DNA of 64,000 nt from Methylobacterium sp. DB0501 (GTDB lineage: Bacteria > Pseudomonadota > Alphaproteobacteria > Rhizobiales > Beijerinckiaceae). Below the pieces are notes generated by a model that made no database searches, was not told where the DNA came from, and saw nothing but the letters and a program-made list of their open reading frames with translations. The stretch spans positions 62,001 through 126,000 of the forward strand of contig NZ_JAAKGV010000001.1 in assembly GCF_011043735.1 (NCBI RefSeq), written 5' to 3'. Below are positions 53,360 to 63,864 of this stretch, piece after piece. Position 1 is the stretch's first letter. Each line of letters opens with the position of its first letter. The position numbers were made by a program, and so were the translations under genes.

Positions 53360-55390
53360 ATGCTTCTGGTGCTCGATGCCCTCAAAGGTCGGATCATTGC
53401 GGTCGCTCTGTTACCTTGCATCGCCCTGGCGACCATGTCCGGAATCGTGGTGTCCGGACTGATCACGCAGCGTGGCGAGATGGCGCGCGTCGAGGAATTG
53501 GCGGGCCTCGCGACCCGTATCGGCGCCTTCGTGCACGAGGCGCAACGCGAACGTGCAGCCTCCGTCGTCTTCCTCGGTCAGAAGGAGGGGCAGTTCGCGG
53601 ACCAGCTCAAGGCGCAACGCCTGCGCACGGACCAGCAGCTCCGCCGGCTCACCGACTCCCTCGACGATCCCGTGCTCGCCCCCCACAGGAAGGGCATCGC
53701 GGAGGGACTGAACCAGATCGCCACTCGGCGCCGCGCCATCGATGCACTGGATGCGGACGCCGCACAGACCGCCGCGTTCTACACCGCGCTCATCGCCCAG
53801 AACCTCGACGCCATGCCGGAGATGTCCCGCATGGTCGGCGAGGCGGATATCCGCGGTCGTATCCAGGCCCTCTCCACATTCATCACTTTCAAGGAACTGG
53901 CCGGGCAGGAGCGGGCGCTCGGCGCGATCGCCTTCTCGGACGGACGGCTCACCCAAGCCAAGTTCGGCCAGTTCCTGATCGGCTGGGGCAAGCAGCAAAG
54001 CCAGGAAGAGCGGCTCCGGTCGATGGCGACGCCCGAACAGGTGGCGCTACTCGGCGCGGTGGAGGGCAGTGCGGCCGCCCGTGAAGTCGACAAGCTCCGC
54101 ACGCTCGTCTTCGAGACGGCTCCCGACAAGCCGATCGCCTTCCGGGATGCACCGCTCTGGTTCCAGGTCACGACCCAGCGGATCGATGGTCTCAAGACCG
54201 TCGAGGACCGCATGAATGCCGATCTCATCGGTGCGGCGTCCCGCCTGCGGGCCGATGCCGAACGGTCCTACGTTCTCTGGCTCGGCGCCGGGCTCGCGAC
54301 GCTTCTGCTCTCCATCGGATTCGCCGTGGCACTCGGCAGCGCCATCGCCCGGCCGCTGACCCGGATCGCCGACATCCTGGGAGCGATCGGCCGCGGCGAG
54401 GAGGGGGTCGTGATTCCCCGGGACGGTCCCCGCGAGGTGCGCCTGCTGTCGCAAGCGGCGGAGGTCTTCCGCGACAGCGTCGCCGAAGGGCGGCAGAACC
54501 GCATCCGGCAGGAACGGCAGGCTGCCGAGGTCCAGGCGGCACAGCGAGAGGCCATGCTGAGCTTGGCCGACAGGTTCGAGGCGGCGGTCGGCGGCATCGT
54601 CGGCATGGTGTCGTCCTCGGCGACCGAGTTGCAGGCCACCGCCCAGCAGCTCACGTCCACGGCCACCGAGACCGCCTCGCAATCGGCCACGGTGGCCGAT
54701 GCCGCCGAGGAGGCCGCCGCCAACGTCGACACCGCCGCGGCCGCCGCCGAGGAACTCGGGGCCTCCGTGCAGGAGATCGGCCGGCAGGTCGCCGGCTCGG
54801 CGGACCTCGCCCGGATGGCGGTCGGCGAGGCCGACCAGACCTCTACCCTGGTGCAGGCGCTGAGCCAGAATGCGACGCGCATCGGCGACATGGTCGGCAT
54901 GATCTCCTCGATCGCCAGCCAGACCAACCTGCTGGCGCTCAACGCCACCATCGAGGCGGCCCGGGCCGGGGCGGCGGGGCGCGGCTTCGCCGTGGTGGCC
55001 AGCGAGGTGAAGGCGCTCGCCGAGCAGACCGCGCGAACGACCGAGGAGATCGGGCGTCAGGTCGGCGAGGTTCAGGGCGTGACGGATCAGGCCGTCGCGG
55101 CGATCGGCGGCATCACCGACCGGATCCGCCAGATCGACGGCGTGGCCACCTCGATCGCTGCGGCGGTCGAGCAGCAGGGCGCGGCGACGCAGGAGATCGT
55201 GCGCAACGTGGCCCAGGCCTCGGCCGGCACCACGGAGGTGACCGGCACCATCACCGGCTTGGCGCAGGCCTCGGCGGAAACGGGGAGCGCAGCCAGCCAG
55301 GTCCTGTCGGCCGCCTCGGAGCTGTCGCGCCAGTCCGAGCATCTCGGTGCGGAGGTCGCCCGCTTCCTGGCGACCGTGCGCGCCGCCTGA
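53360..55390 (+). CDS. Methyl-accepting chemotaxis protein with NIT (nitrate/nitrite-sensing) domain
   Basis: 676 residues. TM1 is ~10-34. A periplasmic all-helical NIT-type sensor (~45-290) has [20 protein letters not shown] and [22 protein letters not shown]2 is ~303-325 ([20 protein letters not shown]). A HAMP follows with [19 protein letters not shown], then a signalling domain whose hairpin tip is [20 protein letters not shown]. There is no C-terminal CheR-binding pentapeptide. The start has only TAGGA directly adjacent; an in-frame stop at 53327 rules out a longer N-terminus. Predicted ligand: nitrate or nitrite. Confidence 0.92.
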   Translation: MLLVLDALKGRIIAVALLPCIALATMSGIVVSGLITQRGEMARVEELAGLATRIGAFVHEAQRERAASVVFLGQKEGQFADQLKAQRLRTDQQLRRLTDSLDDPVLAPHRKGIAEGLNQIATRRRAIDALDADAAQTAAFYTALIAQNLDAMPEMSRMVGEADIRGRIQALSTFITFKELAGQERALGAIAFSDGRLTQAKFGQFLIGWGKQQSQEERLRSMATPEQVALLGAVEGSAAAREVDKLRTLVFETAPDKPIAFRDAPLWFQVTTQRIDGLKTVEDRMNADLIGAASRLRADAERSYVLWLGAGLATLLLSIGFAVALGSAIARPLTRIADILGAIGRGEEGVVIPRDGPREVRLLSQAAEVFRDSVAEGRQNRIRQERQAAEVQAAQREAMLSLADRFEAAVGGIVGMVSSSATELQATAQQLTSTATETASQSATVADAAEEAAANVDTAAAAAEELGASVQEIGRQVAGSADLARMAVGEADQTSTLVQALSQNATRIGDMVGMISSIASQTNLLALNATIEAARAGAAGRGFAVVASEVKALAEQTARTTEEIGRQVGEVQGVTDQAVAAIGGITDRIRQIDGVATSIAAAVEQQGAATQEIVRNVAQASAGTTEVTGTITGLAQASAETGSAASQVLSAASELSRQSEHLGAEVARFLATVRAA

Positions 55391-55399
55391 CGGGATGAG

Positions 55400-55433
55400 G
55401 GAGGGCGCGCTCCCGGGCTCTCGCGCGCCCTCC
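55400..55433. terminator. Hairpin between convergent chemoreceptor and hybrid kinase
   Basis: An 11-bp perfect stem GGAGGGCGCGC/GCGCGCCCTCC with a 12-nt loop, 10 bp after the chemoreceptor stop. No T-tract. Confidence 0.55.
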
Positions 55434-55540
55434 GGCGCGGCGTCGGCTTCGCCCGCGCGATCGACACTTCCTGCGAAAGCGGTTGCGCCGGCTACCACCG
55501 CGAGAGGTCCCCGGCATCGACAGCCCGGCCGATGTCGCCC

Positions 55541-58015
55541 CTATCCCACCGGCGCGGTCCCCGTCCGCCGCTGCCCGATCGCGGTGGCGAGCATGCGCGA
55601 GAGCTGCTCGGCCGAGTACGGCTTATGCAGCAGCGGAAAGCCGTGCGACCCCTCCTGCGCCAGGACGTGGCTGTAGCCGGAGGTGAGCAGCACCGGCAGG
55701 TCGGGATGGCGCCGGCGCAGGGCCTTGGCGAGTTCGATGCCGCCCATGCCGGGCATCACCACGTCGGAGAACACCGCGTCGTAAGCGGCATCCTGCCCGA
55801 GCTCGTCGAGGGCCGCCTCGGCATTCGTGACCCAGGTGGTGACGTAGCCCAGGTCGTTGAGGATCTGCGCCGCGAAGCGGCCGACGCCGACATTGTCTTC
55901 GACGAGCAGCACCCGCTGGCCGGCCCGGGCCGGGGCCATGCCCTCGTCGGCCGGCGCCGCCCGGCCTTCGTCGGCGGGCGCCGCCGCCTCGGGCAGGTAG
56001 AGGATGAAGGTCGAGCCCTCCCCCGGCCGGCTCGTCACGTCGACGTCGCCGCCGGACTGCTTGGCGAAGCCGAAGACCTGACTCAAGCCCAGCCCCGTGC
56101 CCTTGCCGACCTCCTTGGTGGTGAAGAACGGCTCGAAGATCTTGTCGATCACCGCCGGCGTCATGCCGGTGCCGGTATCGGTGAGCGAGATCGCCGCGAA
56201 GGGGCCCCTGGCGGCGGCGTGGCCGCGGATCTCGGGCTTGGGTGCGCCGCAGGCGACCGAGAGCGTCAGCATCCCCTCGCCCTCCATCGCGTCGCGGGCA
56301 TTGACCGCCATGTTGATGAGCGCGGTCTCGAACTGGCTCAGGTCCGCCCGCACGAAGCACGGCCGGTCGGGCGCCTGGGTCACCATGCGGATGCGGGCGC
56401 CCGTCACGGTGTCGAGCATATCGGCCACGCCCTGGAGGCGGGCGACGACGTCGAACACCTCCGGCGCCAGGGCCTGGCGGCGGGCGAAGGCGAGGAGCTG
56501 GCCGGTGAGCTTGGCGGCGCGGTCCACCGTGTCGGAGACGGCGTCGAGGTAGCGCGCCTTGCGCGCCTCCGGCAGTTCCGGCCGGCGCAGGAAGTCGACC
56601 GAGGAGCGGATGATGGTGAGCAGGTTGTTGAAGTCGTGGGCGACGCCGCCGGTCAGCTGGCCCACCGCCTCCATCTTCTGCGACTGGCGCAAGGCCTCCT
56701 CGGCCTGGACCAGGCGCTGCGCCCGCTCGCGCTGCTCGGTCACGTCGCGGGCGACGCAGTACAGGTTGCCCTCGAACGGCACCGCCCGCCACGACAGGGT
56801 GCGGTAGCCGCCGTCCCGGGTGCGGAACCGGTTCTCGAACGACAGGGTCGGCTCGCCGGAGCCGAGCCGCCGGATCTCCTCCCGGGTCCGGTCCTGGTCG
56901 TCCGGGTGCTCGAGCCAGGCGGAGCTGCGCCCGACCACCTCGTCGGGCTGCCAGCCGAGCGTCGCGGTCCAGGCCGGGTTGACGCTGCGCCAGACGCCGT
57001 CGGCATCGGCGACGCCGAGCATGTCGCGGCTCACCTGCCAGATCCGGTCGCGCTCGGCGGTGCGGGCGGCGACCTGGCGCTCGAGGGTCTCGTTGAGGCC
57101 GCGCAGGGCCTCCTCGAGCCGGCGCTGGGCGGTGATGTCGTTGAACAGCACTGCGACGTGGCGCGCCTCCGGCACACCGACCCGGAAGGCGTGGACCTCG
57201 TACCAGCGCTCGGCCAGCGACCGGGCCGGCTGGATGAAGCGCGCCGACTCGCCGGTCAGCGCCACCCGGCCGTAGATGTCGAACCAGTGCTGCTCGTGGT
57301 CGGGGGCGAGGTCGCGCATCCAGCGCCCCGCCGCCGCGTCGAGGCCGGTATGGCGCGCGAAGGCCGGGTTCACCTCCAGGAAGCGGTAATCCTCCGCCCG
57401 GCCGTCGTCGGAGAACGCCATGCCGATGACGCAGAAGCCGGCATCGATCGCCTCGAACAGCGTGCGGTAGCGCGCCTCGCTGGACCGCAGGGCCTCCTCG
57501 GCCCGGCGCCGGGCGGTGATGTCGATGATGAACTCGAAGCCGGTGCCGTCGTCGAGGCGGGTCGCCGCGCACAGGCCCCAGAACCGCGAGCCGTCCTTGC
57601 GCAGGTACTCGCGCTCGGTCGATTCCGAGCGCCCCCGCGCCTGCAGCTCGGCCATGACGTGGTGCGAGGTGGCCTGCCATTCCGGCGGCACCAGGCTGGC
57701 GCCGGTGAGGCGGCCGCGCTCCAGGTCGTCGCGGTCGTAGCCGCTCATCGCCAGGAAGGCGTCGTTGGCCTCGCGCACCCGGCCGGCCATGTCGAAGACG
57801 ATCGCCCCGACGGTCTCGATGCCGAGCACGGTGCGCAGGCGCGGATCGACGAAGAGGCCGCCTGCCGGGGCGGAGAGTCCGGTCCGGGACGCGGCCGCCG
57901 CGCTCCGCGCCGCCGCGGCCTCGGCCGCCGCCCGCGCGGCTTCCGCGGCCGCCAGGGCGGCCCGCAGCCTTTCGTTCTCGGCGACGAGGTCCGGCGCCGG
58001 CCCGCGATCCGTCAT
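55541..58015 (-). CDS. Hybrid PAS sensor histidine kinase/response regulator
   Basis: 824 residues, no transmembrane segment, so cytosolic. An Ala-rich coiled coil (~10-45) is followed by three PAS domains: ~65-170 with [20 protein letters not shown], ~190-310 with [20 protein letters not shown], and ~325-445 with [20 protein letters not shown]. HisKA then has H460 ([20 protein letters not shown]), an ATPase domain follows ([26 protein letters not shown]), and a C-terminal receiver has D751 ([12 protein letters not shown]). ATG 58015 has GGGAGAGGA upstream. The output is probably phosphorelay to an unlinked partner. Confidence 0.93.
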   Translation of the reverse strand: MTDRGPAPDLVAENERLRAALAAAEAARAAAEAAAARSAAAASRTGLSAPAGGLFVDPRLRTVLGIETVGAIVFDMAGRVREANDAFLAMSGYDRDDLERGRLTGASLVPPEWQATSHHVMAELQARGRSESTEREYLRKDGSRFWGLCAATRLDDGTGFEFIIDITARRRAEEALRSSEARYRTLFEAIDAGFCVIGMAFSDDGRAEDYRFLEVNPAFARHTGLDAAAGRWMRDLAPDHEQHWFDIYGRVALTGESARFIQPARSLAERWYEVHAFRVGVPEARHVAVLFNDITAQRRLEEALRGLNETLERQVAARTAERDRIWQVSRDMLGVADADGVWRSVNPAWTATLGWQPDEVVGRSSAWLEHPDDQDRTREEIRRLGSGEPTLSFENRFRTRDGGYRTLSWRAVPFEGNLYCVARDVTEQRERAQRLVQAEEALRQSQKMEAVGQLTGGVAHDFNNLLTIIRSSVDFLRRPELPEARKARYLDAVSDTVDRAAKLTGQLLAFARRQALAPEVFDVVARLQGVADMLDTVTGARIRMVTQAPDRPCFVRADLSQFETALINMAVNARDAMEGEGMLTLSVACGAPKPEIRGHAAARGPFAAISLTDTGTGMTPAVIDKIFEPFFTTKEVGKGTGLGLSQVFGFAKQSGGDVDVTSRPGEGSTFILYLPEAAAPADEGRAAPADEGMAPARAGQRVLLVEDNVGVGRFAAQILNDLGYVTTWVTNAEAALDELGQDAAYDAVFSDVVMPGMGGIELAKALRRRHPDLPVLLTSGYSHVLAQEGSHGFPLLHKPYSAEQLSRMLATAIGQRRTGTAPVG

Positions 58016-58224
58016 TCCTCTCCCATCCCCAGGCACCGCTCCCGCGCCTCCCCCGAGGCGACGGGGGGCGCCGCCCGGGTCATATAGGGGAGGCGGCGCC
58101 GTCTCCACCCACCGGCGCCGCGGCCGTCGGCCGAGGACCCCGCTCGAGGCCGCGTTGCGGCGCGCCCGGGATGGTCGCATACCGGGATCGTGAACCCCGC
58201 CGCGGCGGGGCGCGGAGGCGAGCC

Positions 58225-58707
58225 GTGACGATCCATCCGACCCGTTGCAGCAATGCGGCCCTGCGCCGGGCGACGCGCAGCGTCGGGCAGCTCTACGACG
58301 AGGCCCTGGCGCCGAGCGGCCTGCGCACGACGCAGTACGGCCTGCTCGCGACGATCCGCGGCCTCGGCAGCCCGACCATGGGCGAGCTCGCCGAGGCGAT
58401 GGTGATGGACCTCTCCGGGCTCGCCCACACCCTCAAGCCCCTGACCCGCGACGGCTATGTCAGCGTGGTGCCCGATCCCCGGGACCGCCGGGCGCGGCGC
58501 ATCGCGCTCACGGAGTCGGGCACCGCCAAGCTGAAGGCGGCGACGCCGCTGTGGCGCGCCGCGCAGGAGCGCTTCGAGGCGGCGTTCGGGCCGGAGCGGG
58601 CGGGCCGGCTGCGGGAGCTGCTGCATGAACTGGCGCTGCCGGATTTCCGGGCGGCGTTCGATGCGGGGGCGGGCGGCCAGGATATCTCGGAGCCATCCGC
58701 GACCTGA
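58225..58707 (+). CDS. MarR family transcriptional regulator
   Basis: 160 residues from GTG 58225, with CGGAGGCGA upstream. The winged helix is seen in LRTTQYGLLATIRGLGSPTM, LAEAMVMDLSGLAHTLKPLT and the wing VSVVPDPRDRRARRIALTES. Flanking helices provide dimerisation. The start is 209 bp from the divergent hybrid kinase start. MarR proteins usually bind phenolic or other small ligands. No obvious target is next to it other than itself. Confidence 0.9.
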   Translation: MTIHPTRCSNAALRRATRSVGQLYDEALAPSGLRTTQYGLLATIRGLGSPTMGELAEAMVMDLSGLAHTLKPLTRDGYVSVVPDPRDRRARRIALTESGTAKLKAATPLWRAAQERFEAAFGPERAGRLRELLHELALPDFRAAFDAGAGGQDISEPSAT

Positions 58708-58719
58708 CGCCCTCCCGAC

Positions 58720-58860
58720 CATCCCGGGTCCCACCGACGGTGAGGACCCGGGATCCATGACCGCCGGCGGTGCCGGCAAGGGCCGTCGGCGTTCCGCTTC
58801 GTCTTGAAGCGCCGGCGGTCGTGGATCCCGGGCTCCGCTGTCGCGGCCTCCGGATGACAG
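58720..58860. repeat. Dispersed palindrome cluster (CCCGGG family), copy 7
   Basis: The 209-bp gap between the convergent MarR and LysR genes holds CATCCCGGGTCCCACC with GACCCGGGATCCATGA, then GGATCCCGGGCTCCGC with CCGGATGACAGG. The two-part layout is the same as in copies 3 and 4. Confidence 0.65.
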
Positions 58861-58916
58861 GAGGATGGTCGGCCGGCCGCGGGCAAAGGCTCCTCGCGAC
58901 GGCTCCGCCCGGCTCA

Positions 58917-59852
58917 TCACGTCCGGGCAACGTCACCCCGCCCCCGTCCCTCCCCCGCCATCCCCCGCGCCAGGTGCTGCAAGAGCTTGCCCGCCGCCGG
59001 CGGGAGCTGGCGGCCCAGCCGGGTGACGATCCGGGCCTCGACGCCGTCGAGGCCCGGATCGGCGAGCGGCAGGGCCGCCAGGATTCCCTCCCGCACCTCC
59101 TGCGCGGCGCAGAAGGCCGGGAGCAGGGTGACGCCGGTGCCGGAGGCGACGAACTGCTTGAGCACGCCGATCGAGCCGGTGATCACGGCCGGGTCGAGCC
59201 GCACGCCCTCGGCCCGCTCCGCCGCCGCGATGATCTGCCGGATGCCGTAGGCCGGGTGCATCGTGCCGAGGCGGTGGCCGGCGAGGTCGGCGAGGCGGAC
59301 CGGGCCGGCATGATGCGCGAGCGGGTGGTCGGTCCGCACCAGGAGCCGGATCGGCTGCGGCATCGCCAGGTGGGTGCGCAGGCGCGGCTCCGGCGGCGGG
59401 TTGTAGACGAGGCCGAGATGCGCCTCGTCCTCGACGACCCGGCGCACCACGTCGTTGGTCGCCGCCAGGTCGAGGGTCATGGTCAGGTCGGGGTGGCGGG
59501 CCCAGAAATCCTGGAGCAGGCCCGACATCAGGTCGCCGACGAAGCCCTCGCCGAGCACCACGTCGATATGGCCGCGGCGCAGGCCCTTCAGGTCGGTGAG
59601 CTTGGCCAGGATGTCCTCGCGGTCGGAGGTCTGGCGCCGGTAATAGTCGAGGAGCAGGGAGCCGGCCGGGGTCGCCCGCACGCCGCGGCGATGGCGCTCG
59701 ATCAGCGGCGTGGCGAGTTGCCCCTCCATCTGGACGATCTGGCGGCTCACCACCGAGGCGTTGACGTTGAGCTTGTCGGCCGCCGCGCGGACCGAGCCGC
59801 AGCCGACCGCCTCCGCCAGGTAGCGCAGGCAGCGCTCGTCGAGGCTGTGCAT
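58917..59852 (-). CDS. LysR family transcriptional regulator
   Basis: 311 residues. The N-terminal winged helix-turn-helix (~5-62) is CLRYLAEAVGCGSVRAAADK, NVNASVVSRQIVQMEGQLAT; the co-inducer domain starts near residue 90 (GHIDVVLGEGFVGDLMSGLL). ATG 59852 has GGGAGGGA upstream and gives the normal MHSLDERCLRYL start. It is divergent from the dehydrogenase-ALDH-DUF3100 operon, the expected arrangement for its activator. Inducer unknown, probably a small carboxylate. Confidence 0.93.
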   Translation of the reverse strand: MHSLDERCLRYLAEAVGCGSVRAAADKLNVNASVVSRQIVQMEGQLATPLIERHRRGVRATPAGSLLLDYYRRQTSDREDILAKLTDLKGLRRGHIDVVLGEGFVGDLMSGLLQDFWARHPDLTMTLDLAATNDVVRRVVEDEAHLGLVYNPPPEPRLRTHLAMPQPIRLLVRTDHPLAHHAGPVRLADLAGHRLGTMHPAYGIRQIIAAAERAEGVRLDPAVITGSIGVLKQFVASGTGVTLLPAFCAAQEVREGILAALPLADPGLDGVEARIVTRLGRQLPPAAGKLLQHLARGMAGEGRGRGDVART

Positions 59853-60003
59853 CGGGTCGTCCCTCCCACCCGCCGGGTACGTTGCCGGCAAGTCAACGCA
59901 AAATACCGGCCAGTGACGTTCCGCTCAACGGCGGCGTGACCCACTCTCCCGATCCCAGAAGGCGCCGCGACCACGATCCCGGCGCCGTCGGGAGACACCA
60001 GAC

Positions 60004-60870
60004 ATGCGCACGATCGGCGTGATCGGCCTCGGCCATATGGGCCGGGGCATGGCCCTGTCCCTGCACCGGCGCGGCTTTGCCGTGATCGGCTACGACCCTG
60101 CGCCCGCCGCCCGCGAGGCCTCGGCGGCGGACGGCATCGCGGTGGCGGAGGGGCCGCGGGCCCTGTGGCGGGACTGCGAGGCCGTCGTGCTGTCGCTGCC
60201 GACCCCCGACGTGGTCGAGGCGGTGCTGCTCGGAGCCGACGGGCCGCTCGACGGCGCCCGAGCCGGCCTTCTCGTCATCGACACCTCGACCTCGCACCCG
60301 GACGTGACCCGGCGCGTCGCGGCGGCGCTGGAGCCGGCGGGCATCGCCCTCGTCGATGCGCCGGTGAGCGGCGGGCCGAAGGGCGCGCATGCCGCAACCC
60401 TGACCATGGTGATCGGCGGCGGCGACGACGCCGTGGCCCGGGCCGAGCCGGTTCTCGCGGCCATGAGCGCGACGCGGGTCCATGTCGGCGGCGTCGGCGC
60501 CGGCCACGTCACCAAGCTCGCCAACAACCTGCTCTGCGCCGCCCACCTGATCACTGCGGCCGAGGCCGTGCGGATGGCGCGAGATGCCGGCGTCGATCCC
60601 GGGCGCCTGCTCGCCGGGATCAATGCCGGCTCGGGACGCAGCGGCGTCACGCAAGTCAACTTCCCGACCTGGGTGCTCAACGGCGCTTTCGATTCCGGCT
60701 TCACCATGAAGCTGATGCGCAAGGACGTGCGCCTCGCGGAAGAGCTGATCGGCGCCCTCGCCCTCGACCTGCCGCTCTCCGCAGAGGTCGCCCGGCTGTG
60801 GCGCGACAGCGCCGAGGCCGTCCCGGACGACGCCGACTTCAACGCCATCGTCAAGCTCCAGCTCGCCTGA
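60004..60870 (+). CDS. NAD(P)-dependent beta-hydroxyacid dehydrogenase
   Basis: 288 residues of the 3-hydroxyisobutyrate/tartronate-semialdehyde dehydrogenase superfamily. The cofactor motif is GLGHMG (~8-13), the substrate motif DAPVSGGPKGAHAATL (~118), and the catalytic lysine lies in HVTKLANNLLCAAHLITA (~172). It is a paralogue of LtnD in this window. It should interconvert a hydroxyacid and its semialdehyde or oxo-acid. Followed 14 bp later by an aldehyde dehydrogenase, suggesting hydroxyacid to semialdehyde to acid. Confidence 0.9.
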   Translation: MRTIGVIGLGHMGRGMALSLHRRGFAVIGYDPAPAAREASAADGIAVAEGPRALWRDCEAVVLSLPTPDVVEAVLLGADGPLDGARAGLLVIDTSTSHPDVTRRVAAALEPAGIALVDAPVSGGPKGAHAATLTMVIGGGDDAVARAEPVLAAMSATRVHVGGVGAGHVTKLANNLLCAAHLITAAEAVRMARDAGVDPGRLLAGINAGSGRSGVTQVNFPTWVLNGAFDSGFTMKLMRKDVRLAEELIGALALDLPLSAEVARLWRDSAEAVPDDADFNAIVKLQLA

Positions 60871-60884
60871 CCGGAGGACCCCTG

Positions 60885-62414
60885 ATGACCGAGACACGAC
60901 CCCGGGCGCTCGCCGCCTCCTTGCGCCCGTTCTTCCCCGAGATGTCCGTGATCGGATCCTGGGTTGACGGCCGCATCGTCCCCGGCACCGGCGAGCCGGT
61001 GCGCCTCGTCGATCCCTCGACCGGGATGCCGCTCGCCGAGTATCCGGATGCGGGCCCCGCCGTGGTGGCCGAGGCCGCCCGGGCGGCGCGTGCCGGACAG
61101 GCGCGCTGGGCGGCGCTGACGGGGGCCGCCCGCGGCCGGGTGATGCAGGAGATCGCGCGCGGCATCCGGGCCGAGATCGAGCCGCTCGCGCGCCTCGAGG
61201 CGCTCAATGCCGGCAAGCCGATCCGCGATTGCCGCGTCGAGGCGACCAAGGTCGCGGAGATGTTCGAGTATTACGCCGGCTGGGCCGACAAGCTGCACGG
61301 TGAGGTGATCCCGGTCCCGACCGGCCACCTCAACTACACGCGCCGCGAGCCCGTCGGCGTGGTGCTGCAGATCACGCCCTGGAACGCCCCGGTCTTCACC
61401 TGCGGCTGGCAGCTCGCCCCGGCGTTGGCAGCTGGCAACTCCGTGCTGCTCAAGCCCTCGGAGCTGACCCCCCTGACCTCGCTCGCCGTGGCGGCGCTCG
61501 CCGAGAGGGCCGGCCTGCCCGCGGGCGTCGTCAACGTGCTGTCCGGCTACGGCCACACCACCGGCCAGGCGGCGCTCGCCGAGGAGGCGGTCGCGAAGGT
61601 GGTCTTTGTCGGCTCGCCGGCCACCGGCGCGCGCATCGCGGAGGCCGCGGCACGCCACCTCAAGCCCTGCCTGCTCGAACTCGGCGGCAAGTCGGCCAAC
61701 ATCGTCTTCGCCGATGCCGACCTGGAGCGGGCCTGCCTCGGCGCGCAAGCCGCGATCTTCGCCGGCGCCGGCCAGTCCTGCGTCGCCGGCTCGCGGCTCC
61801 TCGTCGAGCGCCCGGTTTACGACCGCCTCCTTGCCATGCTGGCGGCGGGCGCCGCACGCATCCGCGTCGGCGATCCCCTCGACCCGCAGACCGAGGTCGG
61901 GCCGATCAACAACGCCGCCCAGTACCGGCACGTGCTGGCGATGATCCGCGGCGGCCTCGACCAGGGCGCGCGCCTCGCCGCCGGCAGCGACGGCACGCCG
62001 GCCGAGGGCGGCTACTACGTGCGCCCGACGATCCTGGCGGAGGCCGACAACACCATGGATTGCGCCCGGACCGAGATCTTCGGCCCGGTGGTGACGGTGA
62101 TCCCGTTCGACACGGAGGAGGAGGCGGTCGGCATCGCCAACGATTCCGCCTTCGGGCTCGCCGGCGCGGTCTGGACCCGGGACGTGGGCCGCGCCCACCG
62201 GGTGGCGGCTGCGGTGCGGGCCGGCACGTTCTGGATCAACGCCTACAAGACCATCCACGTCGCCTCGCCCTTCGGCGGCTCGGGGACGAGTGGCTACGGC
62301 CGCTCCAGCGGGATCGAGGCCCTGCACGAATACACGCAGGTCAAGAGCGTGTGGGTCGAGACCGCCGCCGCCCCCGCCGCCTCCTTCGGCTACGCCCCCG
62401 GCATCGGCGCCTGA
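60885..62414 (+). CDS. NAD(P)-dependent aldehyde dehydrogenase
   Basis: 509 residues of the ALDH superfamily with a slightly extended N-terminus. Seen are LQITPWNAPVFTCGWQLAPA, the base Glu in CLLELGGKSANIVF, nucleophile C299 in GAGQSCVAGSR, and TEIFGPVVTVIPFDTEEEAV. GGAGGA precedes ATG 60885. The HEYTQVKSVWVE C-terminus fits betaine/aminoaldehyde-type ALDHs. In context it probably oxidises the semialdehyde made by the upstream dehydrogenase. Confidence 0.92.
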   Translation: MTETRPRALAASLRPFFPEMSVIGSWVDGRIVPGTGEPVRLVDPSTGMPLAEYPDAGPAVVAEAARAARAGQARWAALTGAARGRVMQEIARGIRAEIEPLARLEALNAGKPIRDCRVEATKVAEMFEYYAGWADKLHGEVIPVPTGHLNYTRREPVGVVLQITPWNAPVFTCGWQLAPALAAGNSVLLKPSELTPLTSLAVAALAERAGLPAGVVNVLSGYGHTTGQAALAEEAVAKVVFVGSPATGARIAEAAARHLKPCLLELGGKSANIVFADADLERACLGAQAAIFAGAGQSCVAGSRLLVERPVYDRLLAMLAAGAARIRVGDPLDPQTEVGPINNAAQYRHVLAMIRGGLDQGARLAAGSDGTPAEGGYYVRPTILAEADNTMDCARTEIFGPVVTVIPFDTEEEAVGIANDSAFGLAGAVWTRDVGRAHRVAAAVRAGTFWINAYKTIHVASPFGGSGTSGYGRSSGIEALHEYTQVKSVWVETAAAPAASFGYAPGIGA

Positions 62415-62471
62415 CACCCCTCCCGGTCCGGGGGCGGCCCCCGGACCGTCCCCCGCACCGGAGATTTCGAC

Positions 62472-63833
62472 ATGACGAGCGCCACCCTGGCGACCGGCCG
62501 TCCGGCCGTCGCGCCTCCCTCCGCCGCCGGCCGCGCCGGCATCCTGGTCCTGTTCCTCCTCGCCCTCGTGGTGGTGACGCTCGCGGAGGCGATCGGCAAC
62601 GTCGCGATCCCGCTCGGCCACGGCAAGATCATCCTGCTGCCGCTGCTCTGGGCGCTGCTGATGGGCGGCGGCCTCGGGCTCGCCGCGCCGCGCCTGCCGC
62701 GCGCCTTGCGGCTGCCGGTGTCGCTGCAAGTCGCCGCCGGGGCGATCCTGCAGCCGGCGCTCCTCCTCTTCGTCGCCAAGCTCGGCCTCCTCGTCGGCGG
62801 CTCGCTGCCGAAGATCCTCGGCGCCGGCTGGGCCCTCGCCTTCCAGGAATTCGGGCACTTCTTCGGCACGATGGTGTTCGGCCTGCCGGTGGCGCTGCTG
62901 CTCGGCCTCAAGCGCGAGGCGATCGGCGCCACCTTCTCGGTCGGGCGCGAGCCGAGCCTCGCCATCATCGGCGAGCGCTACGGCATGGATTCCCCCGAGG
63001 GCCGCGGCGTGCTGGCCGAGTACCTGACCGGCACGGTGTTCGGGGCGGTGTTCATCGCGGTCCTGGCCGGGCTGATCGCGAGCCTCGGGATCTTCAACCC
63101 GCTCGCGCTCGCCATGGGGGCCGGCGTCGGCTCGGGCAGCATGATGGCGGCGGCCGCCGGCGCGATCGCGGCGCAGCAGACCCCCGAGATGGCCAAGGAG
63201 GTCGCCACCTTCGCGGCGGCGAGCAACCTCATCACCACCACCATCGGCACCTACTTCACCCTGTTCCTGTCGCTGCCGTTCACGGTCTGGGCCTACGGCG
63301 TGCTGGAGCCGATCCTCGGCCGCGGCCGCGGCCGGCCCGAGGTCGCGCCCGAGCCGGCGGCCGCCATGGCCGCGCACGCCGCCCCGGCCTTCGGCCTGCC
63401 CGCCCTGGTGCTGATCTGGCTCGCCACCGCGGCCTTCGGCCTCGTCGGCAACTGGCTCACCTACGGCACGAAGCCGGACGCTCAGGTGCTCCTGGGCGCC
63501 GCGATCATCGTCGGCGCGGTGGCGGTCGGCGAGGTGCTGTACCGCCTGGCCGGACGCCGGCTGCCGGCGGTGGTCTGGGTGTCCCTGATCGGCATGGCGC
63601 TCACCTATCCGGGGACGCCGTTCTCGGCCGAGATCGCGGCGGCGACGGGCCGGATCAACTTCCTGGCGCTCGCCACCCCGATCCTCGCCTTCGCGGGCCT
63701 CTCGCTCGCCAAGGATTTTCCGGCCTTCCGCCGCCTCGGCTGGCGCATCGTGGTGGTGTCGTTCATGGCCAATGCCGGCACGTTCCTCGGCGCGGCGCTG
63801 ATCGCCCAGTTCTGGATGCACCCGCCGCTCTGA
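62472..63833 (+). CDS. DUF3100 integral membrane protein, putative transporter
   Basis: 453 residues with about ten or more hydrophobic segments. Characteristic stretches are IPLGHGKIILLPLLWALLMG, FQEFGHFFGTMVFGLPVALL, SVGREPSLAIIGERYGMDSP and AMGAGVGSGSMMAAAAGAIA. DUF3100 proteins have no proven function; a transport role is suggested by the membrane topology and the repeated glycine-rich helices. As the third gene of a LysR-controlled catabolic unit, it is a candidate importer for the substrate of the upstream dehydrogenase. Confidence 0.85.
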   Translation: MTSATLATGRPAVAPPSAAGRAGILVLFLLALVVVTLAEAIGNVAIPLGHGKIILLPLLWALLMGGGLGLAAPRLPRALRLPVSLQVAAGAILQPALLLFVAKLGLLVGGSLPKILGAGWALAFQEFGHFFGTMVFGLPVALLLGLKREAIGATFSVGREPSLAIIGERYGMDSPEGRGVLAEYLTGTVFGAVFIAVLAGLIASLGIFNPLALAMGAGVGSGSMMAAAAGAIAAQQTPEMAKEVATFAAASNLITTTIGTYFTLFLSLPFTVWAYGVLEPILGRGRGRPEVAPEPAAAMAAHAAPAFGLPALVLIWLATAAFGLVGNWLTYGTKPDAQVLLGAAIIVGAVAVGEVLYRLAGRRLPAVVWVSLIGMALTYPGTPFSAEIAAATGRINFLALATPILAFAGLSLAKDFPAFRRLGWRIVVVSFMANAGTFLGAALIAQFWMHPPL

Positions 63834-63864
63834 CACGAAGTCCGCGCGGCGTCTGCGCGAAGCC

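Noticed and set aside
53323-54084. A plus-strand frame overlapping the start of the chemoreceptor
   Set aside because: The product is Arg/Pro/Gly-rich without domains, while the overlapping frame is an intact NIT-domain receptor.
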